A stretch of 64,000 bases of DNA from Vibrio mytili (GCF_000830505.1 NZ_JXOK01000024.1:1-64000); one strand, 5' to 3'; shown: positions 16,123 to 25,929, counted from the stretch's first letter. Made by a program: numbers and translations. Notes: a model not told the origin generated them from the letters alone.

Positions 16123-19056
16123 CTATTCGCTAACCAGATTTACAGCCCTCTCTAACTCGTAGCAACTTCCACTTTGATCAAGAACCTTAATAATATCAAA
16201 AAAATCATCAGAAACTCTAAGCTGGTTAATCTTCGGTTTTTTAGGGTTCTTATAAGGTGATATAACCTTCTTTTTAATCAATTGCTTTAGAATAATACCA
16301 TTAGCATGTTTTTCAATATACTCTTTTTTTTGCTCCTTGAATGTTCCACCATTATCGAAAAGTCTGAATATTTTTATAATATCACTTCGGATACTATTTT
16401 CTTTTTTATTATGATTGTCATCACTAGACTTTAAAATTTCTTTAATTCCTGACAAATCACATTTAACAAATAACTTTTCGTGTATTTTTGGAATTCTAAC
16501 TCCGTTTCTAGGCTCTAAATATTTGAAAGTACTATTAGAGAAACTTGTTTCTTCGTTAACTTTACACTCCCAAAAAAACGGGTAGTTTTCAAACCAGACA
16601 TTTGTCATACTTCTCCCTCTAAAGTCAAATATTAGTTTATCACTTTCCTTTCCGAAGAGGTTTATTATAGATAAGTAATCAAAAGACCTACCGAAAATAC
16701 TATCTAATAGATTGGTATTTTCTTCTGGCGTAGAAGATCCATTTTTCTTATAAGCACAAGATAGTAAAATACAAGTTAAGCTAGATATTATCTTCCTATA
16801 TTTAAAGTTATCAGCATCCTTTATTTTACATATGTACCCATCTATAAGCTCAATAATAAACAATTCTAATTCATCGTTAAAATTCACTCTAGATGCTATT
16901 CTATCCGTAAAACTAGCATTGTATTTAATATGCTCACAAATAAGGTTTTCAATATCTTCACTAGCTTCTTTTTCTGTTTTATTTATCAAAAAAGAACAAA
17001 TAAATAGATTAACAAAAAAATCCTCAAAGAAATCGTACTTAAATGATGATAACTTTGCTTCGTGATCATAGCTGATAAAAGGATGACCTTTAAACAAAGT
17101 TACCACCTCTTCGATGTCACTATCCTCTATACTCTGAAAAATACTGTTTATATTTGAGTCATGAACATAGCCGTTATACTGTACCGCCATTTTCATGAAA
17201 ATAGAAATTTGATTATCAATTGAAGTATTATTAAGCTTCTCTATTTCTCGGTTACATATTCGACCTACAAAGTAATCATCTGTAAGTTCTACATTTAATA
17301 AGTTGGAATCGATATCATCTTTACTTACATACCCTAAATCACGGCTCTGTTTTACAACATCCATTATTACATCGAGTATGTAGGGAATAAAAACGTGTTC
17401 ACCATCAGTTTTATCAGGACTAAACTTAAATTCATTAGCATATTGGACACATTTTTTAAATTCTCTAGAATTTGAAGAATACTCTTTTTCGAATAACTTT
17501 TTAGCCAAAAATTCAGTGAATGGATTCAATTCTATTTTACTTATTGCATATTCTTCATCTGTATTAGCATCCCAAAAATAATCTCTACAAGTTAATACTA
17601 TTTTAGTTTTAGCGCTACCTATTATGTAGTTTTCAAAAATACTAGAAATAAATTTCTTCACATCAAATTTATTATTTAGCTTCGCAATTACCTCATCTAT
17701 ACCATCAACAACTATTAATAAACTACCATTATCTAGAGATAATTCTAAAAGGTCTTTGTTAAATTTATTTTCAATATTATAAAGACTTGCATATGCATCA
17801 TAAAAATTAAATAGATTGTCTATATTACCTTTTAAAGATATCTCATCAATTATCTTCTTAGAGTCAATGAAAAGTATCTTATACCCATCTTCTTTCTTCA
17901 TATTTGATGAATATATTTCATCTAAGAAATATTTAACCAAGGTGGTTTTACCTACTCCACCATACCCTTTAACAACCATTAGAGGACTGGAGCTTCTCGA
18001 AAACCACTCGTTTAGCATTACTAATGCATTTTTATCATCGGAGTTTTTAGTAAATGGCTCAATGAAGTTTTTAACCTGCTTTTGTTTTCTAAATTTACCA
18101 TCATGAAATATATCCTCATCTAACAAATCCTTATATAGGTAATTTAATGCAAATTGCCCTAGAGAATAAACACCATTAGCAGAAAACTTTGATTTTATTC
18201 CTGTCACATCTTTGCTTAAACCATCATCAATTAATATGTATTTCTTAGAATTACTAGATATTATATTATTCTCCAGTAAATAGTCTCTAGTTCTAACTTG
18301 ATTAGAATCCCTAAATAAATATATAAAATCAATATCATCAGTAAATTCAGACTTTAAATTATATACTTCAAAAAGTATCTTTTCTTTCCATATTTTCTTT
18401 TTAGCATGTCCACTTTCTTTAAATATCCCATTCTTTTTAAGAAAGAGTTTTACAGTTTTACCTATACTTTTACCTATATTTATTTCGCTTAGTAATGATG
18501 GAGTGTTCTCTTCATGCCTTCTTGTTAATTCTATTATTTCTACTGGCGAAGCATTTGCTACCTGAGGTTCATTATTAGCTTTAAGCTCTCGAATAAAAAC
18601 GTTTCCTTTTTTTTCCATACGAGACTTATCTTGTAAATCTTTCTTTAAAACCATAAGAGACATAACTGGTTTTATGTGGAAATATAGTATATTTTTCCCT
18701 TTATATTCTTCTTGTATAATTTCGTAATAACTTGGGGTTTCTTTTTCAAATGTAAAGAATTGCGCTAATTTTTCATCTACTTTAATTTTAAACTCTTCGA
18801 TAGAACTAAAACCAAAACGTTTCAAGTCTACATCGACGACTCTTTTATCTCCTGATTCACTTTCATTAATGCCAATAAGAAGATATTTGTCACTAGATAT
18901 GTGTGATGACGAGCAATTAACTAGAGCAGAAAAATCCTTGAGAAACTCACCCCACTCCTTAATGTCAGGCTTTTTATCAAGCCAATACCATTCCATTTTA
19001 AATTCGAGGTAAAGTTTTTCGTCGAGATTTATAAGTTGTTCAATCAATGCTTTCAT
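16123..19056 (-). CDS. AlbA_2-NACHT STAND NTPase, probable anti-phage defence protein
   Basis: A 977-residue multidomain protein. Residues about 1-160 resemble an AlbA_2/Schlafen-like domain: ELK-type start LYLEFK (16-20) and FLKDFSALVNC...DKYLLIGINE (38-65). A middle region (about 220-330) is unassigned. The NACHT NTPase spans about 340-560: Walker A GYGGVGKTT (364-372), Walker B LLIVVDGIDE (446-455, with the NACHT-type small residue after the first acid) and sensor-like TCRDYFW (489-495). Helical repeats follow to about 800, then a pentapeptide-like patch DFRGRSMTNVWFENYPFFWE (811-830), then a winged-helix-like end (890-955). Bacterial NACHT STAND proteins with such effectors act in anti-phage immunity by sensing phage and triggering an effector. 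Here AlbA_2 would be the effector or nucleic-acid binder. It is very AT-rich against its neighbours. ATG 19056 follows GGAACTGAA. Function is inferred. Confidence 0.8.
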   Translation of the reverse strand: MKALIEQLINLDEKLYLEFKMEWYWLDKKPDIKEWGEFLKDFSALVNCSSSHISSDKYLLIGINESESGDKRVVDVDLKRFGFSSIEEFKIKVDEKLAQFFTFEKETPSYYEIIQEEYKGKNILYFHIKPVMSLMVLKKDLQDKSRMEKKGNVFIRELKANNEPQVANASPVEIIELTRRHEENTPSLLSEINIGKSIGKTVKLFLKKNGIFKESGHAKKKIWKEKILFEVYNLKSEFTDDIDFIYLFRDSNQVRTRDYLLENNIISSNSKKYILIDDGLSKDVTGIKSKFSANGVYSLGQFALNYLYKDLLDEDIFHDGKFRKQKQVKNFIEPFTKNSDDKNALVMLNEWFSRSSSPLMVVKGYGGVGKTTLVKYFLDEIYSSNMKKEDGYKILFIDSKKIIDEISLKGNIDNLFNFYDAYASLYNIENKFNKDLLELSLDNGSLLIVVDGIDEVIAKLNNKFDVKKFISSIFENYIIGSAKTKIVLTCRDYFWDANTDEEYAISKIELNPFTEFLAKKLFEKEYSSNSREFKKCVQYANEFKFSPDKTDGEHVFIPYILDVIMDVVKQSRDLGYVSKDDIDSNLLNVELTDDYFVGRICNREIEKLNNTSIDNQISIFMKMAVQYNGYVHDSNINSIFQSIEDSDIEEVVTLFKGHPFISYDHEAKLSSFKYDFFEDFFVNLFICSFLINKTEKEASEDIENLICEHIKYNASFTDRIASRVNFNDELELFIIELIDGYICKIKDADNFKYRKIISSLTCILLSCAYKKNGSSTPEENTNLLDSIFGRSFDYLSIINLFGKESDKLIFDFRGRSMTNVWFENYPFFWECKVNEETSFSNSTFKYLEPRNGVRIPKIHEKLFVKCDLSGIKEILKSSDDNHNKKENSIRSDIIKIFRLFDNGGTFKEQKKEYIEKHANGIILKQLIKKKVISPYKNPKKPKINQLRVSDDFFDIIKVLDQSGSCYELERAVNLVSE

Positions 19057-19418
19057 TTCAGTTCCATTGCGCGCCTACCGACATTAAGTGAGTTATTTCA
19101 TATTAACCAGCTACATTTTTATGTGACTTGTGTCAAGTTAAAGTAAATTTATATGAACAATATCTCTTTTTGCAACCGAAATCTTATTTATTAAGAATTA
19201 ACAGAAGCTGCTACTTTGTGTTCGAATAGATAAAACTCTTCTATACCTTCAAAAGGTGTAGTGTTCAATAAACTCCTGTACTGCCAACTCAGGCACTGTC
19301 CAACTCAGCTGCTTACTGCACACTTCGATATTACGTGTAATGGTCATGTGTCACTTCTAAGGCAGGTGGTATGTGGAGATGCGGCCAGTGCACCATCACC
19401 GGCCCGTGTGCTTTCTAA
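19057..19418. other. Non-coding stretch upstream of the NACHT gene
   Basis: The stretch is AT-rich near the NACHT start and GC-richer from about 19260. A minus-strand TTGACA (19131-19136), centred in the inverted repeat ACTTG-TGT-CAAGT, could be a -35 box or small operator for the NACHT gene, but no good -10 at 17 bp is visible. No supported gene is seen in the rest. Confidence 0.4.
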
Positions 19419-19619
19419 CTACTTGCGTCGGCCAAACGGCCAGCGACTCATTTTGTTGATTTGGTCGACCGAGCTCGTCATGTCCTTGTAAGCACGCCCA
19501 GCCAACTTATTTTGGAATACCTCCATTTTGTCGGCAATGGCTTTCATCTTCGGCCCGTGTCCGGTGTTGTGCAGCCACTGGCCCAAAAAATAGAAGACCA
19601 GCATCACAATGAACATCAC
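19419..19619 (-). CDS. Small single-pass membrane protein, possibly frameshifted
   Basis: A 66-residue frame with one hydrophobic segment (MMFIVMLVFYFLGQWL) and a basic, helical C-terminal part (KMKAIADKMEVFQNKLAGRAYKD) ending GRRK. It is not a recognised family. The start is doubtful: no ribosome-binding site sits at the right distance before the ATG at 19619. An ATG at 19672 reads 18 codons in another frame, and it would join this frame if one T were added to the six-T run at about 19624-19629. The gene lies between the guaA terminator and the NACHT gene, at the guaA end of the insert. Confidence 0.45.
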   Translation of the reverse strand: MMFIVMLVFYFLGQWLHNTGHGPKMKAIADKMEVFQNKLAGRAYKDMTSSVDQINKMSRWPFGRRK

Positions 19620-19676
19620 TGCGAAAAAACCAAATACCTCCGCAAGGTTTTTAGGGTAAAGTGAGAAGCCATAAAA

Positions 19677-19705
19677 AATGCCAGTCAGTGTTACTGACTG
19701 GCATT
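19677..19705 (-). terminator. Current guaA terminator
   Basis: A perfect 13-bp inverted repeat (AATGCCAGTCAGT / ACTGACTGGCATT) with a 3-base loop is followed on the minus strand by TTTTTTAT. It lies 43 bp after the guaA stop, inside the inserted element, so it is element-supplied and insulates guaA from the insert. Confidence 0.9.
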
Positions 19706-19747
19706 CTATTTCTATTCTAATGGCCTAATTAGCTATTATAGCCCGCC

Positions 19748-19761
19748 CTACTCCCACTCGA
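19748..19761 (-). repeat. guaA-side att-like repeat
   Basis: The final codons of guaA (minus strand TCGAGTGGGAGTAG). It pairs with 15644-15657 as the other boundary of the 4.1-kb insert. The stop here is TAG, while the far copy has TGA, consistent with an incoming element replacing the last bases. Confidence 0.6.
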
Positions 19762-21301
19762 TTGTCGCTGGCGGCTTACCAGAGATGTCGTAAACAACAC
19801 GCGAGATACCATCAATTTCGTTGATAATACGGTTAGAAACCTTACCAAGGAAATCGTATGGTAGGTGTGCCCAATGCGCTGTCATAAAGTCGATGGTTTC
19901 TACTGCACGTAGCGATACAACCCAATCGTACTTACGACCGTCGCCCATCACACCGACAGAACGCACAGGCAGGAATACGGTAAATGCTTGAGACACTTTG
20001 TTGTATAAGTCTGCTGCGTGTAGCTCTTCAATAAAGATAGCGTCTGCACGACGTAGCAAGTCACAGTACTCTTTCTTGATTTCGCCAAGAACACGAACAC
20101 CTAGACCAGGTCCAGGGAATGGGTGGCGGTAAAGCATGTTGTATGGAAGACCTAGCTCTAGACCAATCTTACGTACTTCATCTTTAAACAGCTCACGTAG
20201 TGGCTCAACAAGACCCATTTCCATATCGTCTGGCAGACCGCCCACATTGTGGTGTGATTTGATCACGTGCGCTTTACCAGTCTTAGATGCAGCTGACTCG
20301 ATAACGTCTGGGTAGATAGTACCCTGAGCTAGCCATTTCGCGTTTGCTAATTTCTTAGACTCTTCATCGAATACGTCTACGAATACGTGACCAATGGTCT
20401 TACGCTTATCTTCTGGGTCAGACTTGCCTTTAAGCGCGTCAAGGAAGCGATCTTCCGCATCGATCTTAATGATGTTTAGACCAAACTTGTCGCCAAACAT
20501 GTCCATGACTTGTTGACCTTCGTTGAGACGAAGCAGACCGTTGTCAACAAATACACACGTTAGCTTATCGCCAATCGCGCGGTGAACCAACATTGCAACA
20601 ACGGATGAATCTACACCACCAGAAAGACCTAGGATAACTTCGTCGTCACCCACTTGCTCTTTGATACGAGCAACTGCGTCTTCGATGATAGATTCAGATG
20701 TCCATAGACGCTCACAACCACACACACCGAGAACGAAGTTCTCAAGCATTTGTAGGCCTTGTTTGGTGTGCGTTACTTCTGGGTGGAACTGAACGCCGAA
20801 GTATTTCTTCTCTTCGTTCGCCATTGCAGCGTAAGGACAAGTGTCTGTCTGACCAACTTTGACAAAATCTGCTGGGATCTCGACCACTTTATCACCGTGG
20901 CTCATCCAAACATCTTGCGTCGCTTCAAGATCTTTAAAAATTGAACACTCGCCAGAAACTTGAACCTGAGCGTAACCAAATTCGCGTTCGTTCGAGCCAG
21001 CAACTTTACCACCTAGCTGTTCTGCCATTGTTTGCATGCCGTAACACACACCAAGAACAGGAACACCAGAGTCAAACACATATTGAGGGGCACGCGGAGA
21101 GTTTTCTTCGGTGACACTTTCAGGACCACCAGACAGGATAATGCCATCTGGGTTGAATTCACGAATATCCGCTTCTTCGACATCCCAGCTCCATAGCTCA
21201 CAATAAACGCCGATTTCACGTACGCGGCGAGCAACGAGTTGAGTGTACTGAGAACCGAAGTCCAAGATCAGAATACGTTGGTCATGGATGTTTTTAGTCA
21301 T
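19748..21301 (-). CDS. guaA: GMP synthase (glutamine-hydrolysing)
   Basis: A 517-residue cytosolic enzyme converting XMP, ATP and glutamine to GMP. The class I glutamine amidotransferase domain (about 9-200) has the nucleophile in GVCYGMQTM (C86) and the His/Glu pair in FHPEVTHT. The ATP pyrophosphatase domain starts GLSGGVDSS (about 228-236). The C-terminal dimerisation domain ends in ATIEWE. It lies 126 bp downstream of guaB on the same strand, with its own PurR-like box in the gap. Its last codons are one boundary of the NACHT-bearing insert, but the protein is intact. Confidence 0.97.
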   Translation of the reverse strand: MTKNIHDQRILILDFGSQYTQLVARRVREIGVYCELWSWDVEEADIREFNPDGIILSGGPESVTEENSPRAPQYVFDSGVPVLGVCYGMQTMAEQLGGKVAGSNEREFGYAQVQVSGECSIFKDLEATQDVWMSHGDKVVEIPADFVKVGQTDTCPYAAMANEEKKYFGVQFHPEVTHTKQGLQMLENFVLGVCGCERLWTSESIIEDAVARIKEQVGDDEVILGLSGGVDSSVVAMLVHRAIGDKLTCVFVDNGLLRLNEGQQVMDMFGDKFGLNIIKIDAEDRFLDALKGKSDPEDKRKTIGHVFVDVFDEESKKLANAKWLAQGTIYPDVIESAASKTGKAHVIKSHHNVGGLPDDMEMGLVEPLRELFKDEVRKIGLELGLPYNMLYRHPFPGPGLGVRVLGEIKKEYCDLLRRADAIFIEELHAADLYNKVSQAFTVFLPVRSVGVMGDGRKYDWVVSLRAVETIDFMTAHWAHLPYDFLGKVSNRIINEIDGISRVVYDISGKPPATIEWE

Positions 21302-21376
21302 TTTGAGCAGTCTTTTTAGGCTAAGTGATTAAAATCGAGGCGAGTGTACCCGCCTCTTATTAATGCTTCAAGGAAA

Positions 21377-21392
21377 AAGCAAACGTTTACGT
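21377..21392 (-). promoter_or_regulatory. PurR-like operator before guaA
   Basis: AAGCAAACGTTTACGT matches the PurR palindrome ACGCAAACGTTTGCGT at 14 of 16 positions, including the central CAAACGTTT. It lies between guaB and guaA, about 75 bp before the guaA start codon. This suggests guaA has its own purine-repressed promoter in addition to guaB read-through. Confidence 0.65.
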
Positions 21393-21427
21393 CGAGAGAT
21401 TCTTATTTAAATCTTGCTAATCAGGGA

Positions 21428-22891
21428 TTAACCTCGGCGGTAGTTTGGCGCTTCCTTAGTGATTTGTACGTCATGTACGTGCGACTCTTGCATACCCGCA
21501 CCAGAGATGCGTACGAATTCAGCTTTAGTACGCATATCTTCGATCGTCGCACTGCCAGTTAGGCCCATGCTTGAACGTAAACCACCCATTTGCTGGTGTA
21601 CGATTTCTTTTAGACGACCTTTGTACGCAATACGACCTTCGATGCCTTCTGGTACCAGCTTATCTGCTGCGTTATCTGACTGGAAGTAGCGGTCAGAAGA
21701 ACCTTGAGACATAGCACCAAGTGAGCCCATGCCTCGGTAAGATTTGTAAGAGCGGCCGTTGTACAAGATAACTTCGCCCGGTGCTTCTTCTGTACCAGCA
21801 AACATAGAACCAACCATCACACATGATGCCCCAGCAACGATAGCTTTACAGATGTCACCTGAAAAACGAATGCCGCCATCAGCAATAACAGGGATGCCGT
21901 ATTGATTCGCTACTTCTGTTGCATCAGCAATAGCCGTAATTTGTGGAACGCCAACACCCGTTACGATACGAGTCGTACAGATAGAGCCTGGACCAATCCC
22001 GACTTTTACCGCACTTACGCCAGCTTCAATCAGCGATTTAGCACCGGCACCAGTGGCCACGTTACCACCAATGATGTCTAGATCCGGGTACGCAGCACGC
22101 GTTTCACGAATACGAGTAAGCACACCTTCAGAATGACCATGAGAAGAGTCGATAAGAAGAACATCAACACCAGCTTCAACCAATGCTGCTACACGCTCTT
22201 CATTACCAGCACCAGCACCGACAGCAGCACCAACACGTAGACTGCCGCGCTCATCTTTACATGAGTTTGGCTTACGCTCCGCTTTGTGGAAATCTTTTGC
22301 AGTGATCATACCAGTCAGTTTGAAGTCATCATTCACAACCAGTACTTTTTCTACACGTGCTTCGTGCATTTTTTCCTGCACTTCCTGACGGGTTGCGCCT
22401 TCTTTAACCGCAGCTAAGCTTTCTTTTGGTGTCATCACTGAAGACACTTTCTTAGAAAGATCCGTGACAAAACGAACGTCACGGCCAGTAATGATACCAA
22501 CCAATTCGTTATGCTCTGTCACAACAGGGAAACCAGCAAAGCCGTGTTTTTCTGTTAGAGCGACTACGTCAGCAATCGTTTCATCTGGATTAACAGTAAC
22601 TGGATCAGTAACGACGCCTGCTTCGAACTTTTTAACTTTACGAACTTCGGCCGCTTGTTGTTCGATAGACATGTTCTTGTGGATAAAGCCGATGCCACCT
22701 TCCTGCGCAAGTGCAATAGCAAGGCGAGCTTCGGTCACCGTGTCCATTGAGGCAGAAATCATTGGAATATTCAGAGTGATGTTTTTAGTCAGCTGAGTGC
22801 GAAGATCAGCTGTGTTTGGGAGAACGGTGGAGTGTGCTGGCACAAGCAGTACGTCGTCGAATGTCAGCGCTTCTTTGGCAATTCTTAGCAT
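21428..22891 (-). CDS. guaB: Inosine-5'-monophosphate dehydrogenase
   Basis: A 487-residue enzyme oxidising IMP to XMP with NAD+, the first committed step to GMP. A (beta/alpha)8 barrel is interrupted at about 90-205 by a CBS pair ([16 protein letters not shown] ... [12 protein letters not shown]). The active-site Cys is in [21 protein letters not shown] and the flap segment near [17 protein letters not shown] are typical. The frame is open upstream to 22978, but ATG 22891 ([13 protein letters not shown]) matches the family start and length. Divergent from xseA; a PurR-like box lies in the shared intergenic region. Confidence 0.97.
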   Translation of the reverse strand: MLRIAKEALTFDDVLLVPAHSTVLPNTADLRTQLTKNITLNIPMISASMDTVTEARLAIALAQEGGIGFIHKNMSIEQQAAEVRKVKKFEAGVVTDPVTVNPDETIADVVALTEKHGFAGFPVVTEHNELVGIITGRDVRFVTDLSKKVSSVMTPKESLAAVKEGATRQEVQEKMHEARVEKVLVVNDDFKLTGMITAKDFHKAERKPNSCKDERGSLRVGAAVGAGAGNEERVAALVEAGVDVLLIDSSHGHSEGVLTRIRETRAAYPDLDIIGGNVATGAGAKSLIEAGVSAVKVGIGPGSICTTRIVTGVGVPQITAIADATEVANQYGIPVIADGGIRFSGDICKAIVAGASCVMVGSMFAGTEEAPGEVILYNGRSYKSYRGMGSLGAMSQGSSDRYFQSDNAADKLVPEGIEGRIAYKGRLKEIVHQQMGGLRSSMGLTGSATIEDMRTKAEFVRISGAGMQESHVHDVQITKEAPNYRRG

Positions 22892-23019
22892 TTGCAATAT
22901 CTCACAATTAGAGGAGTAAAAAGAACAATCCAATCTCATCGTTTCGCATAATGAGGGCAGCAAGTTTTCGGTTAACAAGCTACATTTGGATTAGATATTG
23001 CGGAGGGATTATACGTTTA

Positions 23020-23035
23020 ACGCAATCGCTTGACT
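23020..23035 (-). promoter_or_regulatory. PurR-like operator before guaB
   Basis: ACGCAATCGCTTGACT matches the PurR consensus at 12 of 16 positions, with the central CG kept. It lies about 130 bp before the guaB start, in the guaB/xseA divergent region. It is a weaker match than the box before guaA. Confidence 0.5.
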
Positions 23036-23124
23036 ACAAATTTTTTAATTTTTTTCTTGCATTCACCCCCTTGCTATGTATTATATTGCCGCTAATTTCC
23101 ATACTCTTGTCTGCGAGATTCGCT

Positions 23125-24456
23125 GTGCTCTCCAAGACCAATCAAAACATCTTCACTGTTTCTCGGCTTAATGCAGAAGTCCGTCTGCTGTTAGAAAATG
23201 AAATGGGGATCGTCTGGCTTGTGGGAGAAATCTCGAACTTCTCGGCCCCGGTATCAGGCCACTGGTATCTCACTCTTAAAGACTCCCGTGCTCAAGTAAA
23301 GTGCGCCATGTTCCGTGGCAATAACCGTCGAGTGTCATTTAAACCGACTAACGGTAATCAAGTACTGGTAAAGGCTCGCCTCTCTCTGTATGAGCCTCGC
23401 GGGGATTACCAACTTATTATTGAGAGCATGCAACCTGAAGGTGACGGTCGACTACAGCAAGAGTTTGAAGAACTGAAGATGAAGTTGGCTGCAGAGGGGT
23501 TGTTCGCGCAAACCAATAAACAGCTTCTACCTGAACATCCAAAATGTGTTGGTATCATCACTTCAAAAACAGGAGCCGCGCTTTACGACATTCTAGATGT
23601 ATTAAAGCGTCGTGACCCTTCTCTTCCTGTCATCATCTACCCGACAGTCGTGCAAGGTGAACAAGCCGCCATTCAAATTGCTCAAGCAATTGGTCGAGCC
23701 AATAGTAGAAATGAATGCGATGTATTGATCGTAGGTCGCGGTGGCGGCTCATTGGAAGACATGTGGTGTTTCAATAACGAAATCCTCGCACGTACCATTG
23801 CAGCTAGCCAAATTCCCATTATCAGTGCCGTCGGTCATGAAGTGGATATTACCATTGCGGATTTCGTTGCTGACGTTCGTGCGCCAACGCCTTCTGCTGC
23901 GGCGGAGCTGGTCAGTCGTGACAATAGTCATAAGGAACAAACTCTTGTAGCTCGTCAACATAAGTTGGCCAGTACCATGCGTTACTATTTAGCGACACAA
24001 AAACAGCAAGCGGAAAAATTGTTACATCGTTTGGAACGCCAACACCCAAGTAACCAATTATACCGTCAGTCACAGCAACTGGATGAGTTAGATATGCGTC
24101 TGCGCAGAGCGATGCAACGCTTTGTTGATTCTCGGCAACAAACAGTAGAACGCAAACTTTATCGTCTACAGTTGAATTCACCCGTTAAACAACTGGCGCA
24201 GCAAAAATCGACACTTGAACGTGTAGAACAGAAACTTCTGGATGCAATGGATCGTAAACTCCTGTCGATGCGTCATCAATTGGCTATCGCGGCAGAAAAG
24301 CTCGAAACTGTCAGTCCACTAGCGACGCTAAAGCGTGGGTACTCCATTACACAAAACGAGAATGGTGAGGTCATCACGCAAACTTCAGATGTGAAAGCTG
24401 GCGATGCTATTGTGACCCGTTTATCCGGTGGCGAGATTCGCTCGACCGTCAATTAA
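23125..24456 (+). CDS. xseA: Exodeoxyribonuclease VII large subunit
   Basis: A 443-residue subunit of exonuclease VII, which degrades single-stranded DNA in both directions together with XseB. An N-terminal OB-fold (about 10-105: [18 protein letters not shown]) is followed by the catalytic domain with [27 protein letters not shown] (about 215-225), [28 protein letters not shown] and a long coiled-coil region (about 290-390). The frame is open to 22951, but GTG 23125 ([15 protein letters not shown]) fits the family length. It is divergent from guaB, as in enterobacteria. Confidence 0.95.
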   Translation: MLSKTNQNIFTVSRLNAEVRLLLENEMGIVWLVGEISNFSAPVSGHWYLTLKDSRAQVKCAMFRGNNRRVSFKPTNGNQVLVKARLSLYEPRGDYQLIIESMQPEGDGRLQQEFEELKMKLAAEGLFAQTNKQLLPEHPKCVGIITSKTGAALYDILDVLKRRDPSLPVIIYPTVVQGEQAAIQIAQAIGRANSRNECDVLIVGRGGGSLEDMWCFNNEILARTIAASQIPIISAVGHEVDITIADFVADVRAPTPSAAAELVSRDNSHKEQTLVARQHKLASTMRYYLATQKQQAEKLLHRLERQHPSNQLYRQSQQLDELDMRLRRAMQRFVDSRQQTVERKLYRLQLNSPVKQLAQQKSTLERVEQKLLDAMDRKLLSMRHQLAIAAEKLETVSPLATLKRGYSITQNENGEVITQTSDVKAGDAIVTRLSGGEIRSTVN

Positions 24457-24467
24457 CCAGCCGATCC

Positions 24468-24704
24468 CTAACCCGCTGCAGACTCAAGCTTTTGAAATTC
24501 AAACCGAACGCGAGATTTTGATTTAAGCTCATTACAGGTGTTGCAAAAGTAGTTTGCTGCACCACAAGCCTGCAGTTTCTCTAGCTCTTGTTCGCAATCA
24601 GGACAAAAACCAACCTTTTTATAATCGGAACCACACTGATTACAGTGATACTGTCCAGTCCATTCCAATTCTTTCTCACAAGTCGGACACATGTTTGTCT
24701 GCAT
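24468..24704 (-). CDS. Zinc-ribbon protein, YfgJ-like
   Basis: A 78-residue protein with four CxxC pairs (CPTC, CNQC, CPDC, CNTC), i.e. two zinc-ribbon folds, and a short basic tail. It resembles the small zinc-ribbon family that includes E. coli YfgJ, whose gene also lies in the xseA-der neighbourhood. Function is unknown. ATG 24704 is preceded by a GAGGTAGAAGAAAC ribosome-binding region. The gene converges with xseA (12-bp gap). Confidence 0.8.
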   Translation of the reverse strand: MQTNMCPTCEKELEWTGQYHCNQCGSDYKKVGFCPDCEQELEKLQACGAANYFCNTCNELKSKSRVRFEFQKLESAAG

Positions 24705-25023
24705 GTTTCTTCTACCTCAACTCATCTCGTCACAGTCATGCCCATTACCAGTACAAGCGTGTATTTGCTTACTATTAGTTAAAACGCTCTAAAATAGTAA
24801 AAACGCTCTAAAACGCTAGCGCTGGGCACCTTTCTCAAAGATCTTACACTGATCATCTGATATTTACTATTTGATCAGCGATCACCTATTAAAAGAATAT
24901 TTATATCACCACACACCGAAAGCATAAGTTACATGTTCTGCATATGAATTTAAAACAGAATAAAAACACATTGATTGACAGCTTTAAACCAAGAATCAGA
25001 ATTTAATAAAAAGATCTCATTAG
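24705..25023. other. Intergenic region with a short direct repeat
   Basis: Non-coding. AAAACGCTCTAAAA occurs at 24781-24794 and again starting at about 24799, followed by a third partial copy (AAAACGCTAGCG). No promoter or terminator could be assigned with confidence. Confidence 0.4.
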
Positions 25024-25896
25024 CTAAAGTGGCTTTACATCCGTGTGCATTTCTATCGTTTGACTGTCACGCTCTATCAACGTCACATGTATTGAGCCAA
25101 ACTCATTTAAATGACTTGAATGCGTTCCACCACAAGGGATGACGGCCATTTCTTTCTCTCCCAAATCACACTTCCAGTAGCGGGAATCGGTGAGACGCTG
25201 ACCTTTGCATTCCATAGTGATCACAGTATCACGCGCAAGCCACTCGACCAATTGACGATTCACGCTTTCAGCAATCTCTTGTAGATCAGATAGCATATCT
25301 GCGCTGTTTAATCCTCTTTTACGCAATGTTTTGCCTAAGCGGTAAGTATCAACGCACTTATCAGGGGTGACAAAACTGCTCTCTTGAGCATAGCTGTTGA
25401 AGTCATAGTAGCCATGCGGGTCTTTACGATCTGCATCTTTACGCCAGTAGTCTGCGGCAAGGACTTTATTTAAGGCTAAAAAAGCAAGATGTCCAGCACT
25501 ATGCCCTCGACTTAATGAAGACTGATACGCTTTATCCACTTCCATAGAGACAACCACTCCCGGTTCGAGTGACGGTGACGGCGGAATAACATGCACAACC
25601 ACAAATACCCACCCTTCAGTATCGCGTTTTACAGGAATTGCACTTCCAACGTATAACTCGCCAGTCTGCTGCTCTATCGCACCAACTTGGCAATCCATCA
25701 CTTCGATTAACTCGCCGCCATATCTCAGCACACCTTTGTCAGCCGGATGGTCTGGCCAAATATGACTGACGGGATGAAACGGAGTGGTCTCTGTCACGAC
25801 ATAAGTAACATTTTCTTGGTGATCAACTTGTTGCACTTGTGCTTCTAATTGCCACGTTTGATGGCAAAAACGGATTTTAGTCGCGTTTATCGTCAT
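25024..25896 (-). CDS. Alanyl-tRNA editing protein, AlaX-like
   Basis: A 290-residue stand-alone homologue of the alanyl-tRNA synthetase editing (second additional) domain. The two zinc-binding motifs are present: HSAGHLAF (H-x3-H, near 140) and CGGTHSSHL (C-x3-H type, near 250). Such proteins hydrolyse Ser- or Gly-tRNA(Ala) and prevent mistranslation. The N-terminal half (about 1-110) is a beta-rich region as in AlaX-M. The gene stands alone upstream of der, on the same strand but separated by the der terminator. Confidence 0.85.
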   Translation of the reverse strand: MTINATKIRFCHQTWQLEAQVQQVDHQENVTYVVTETTPFHPVSHIWPDHPADKGVLRYGGELIEVMDCQVGAIEQQTGELYVGSAIPVKRDTEGWVFVVVHVIPPSPSLEPGVVVSMEVDKAYQSSLSRGHSAGHLAFLALNKVLAADYWRKDADRKDPHGYYDFNSYAQESSFVTPDKCVDTYRLGKTLRKRGLNSADMLSDLQEIAESVNRQLVEWLARDTVITMECKGQRLTDSRYWKCDLGEKEMAVIPCGGTHSSHLNEFGSIHVTLIERDSQTIEMHTDVKPL

Positions 25897-25929
25897 ATTC
25901 GTTTGTTTCTGTCTTTTTAAGATAAAAAA

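Larger units (their letters stand above)
15648..19761. mobile_element. Integrase-less insert at the 3' end of guaA
   Basis: The 4.1-kb segment is bounded by direct repeats of the guaA 3' end. It contains a 78-codon gene, the 977-codon AlbA_2-NACHT gene and a small membrane-protein frame. The large gene is clearly more AT-rich than the flanks. In the ancestral order guaA would be followed directly by the terminator at 15597-15616 and the chitinase gene. The guaA 3' end is an established target of tyrosine-recombinase islands, which regenerate the last codons as seen here (GAGTGGGAGTAG against GAGTGGGAATGA). No integrase, excisionase or transposase is recognisable inside, so this is a decayed or trans-mobilised island. 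The boundaries are inferred. Confidence 0.6.

Noticed and set aside
19261..19491. 76-codon plus-strand frame between NACHT and guaA
   Set aside because: No start signal or recognisable sequence; it overlaps the small membrane-protein frame on the other strand, which looks more protein-like.
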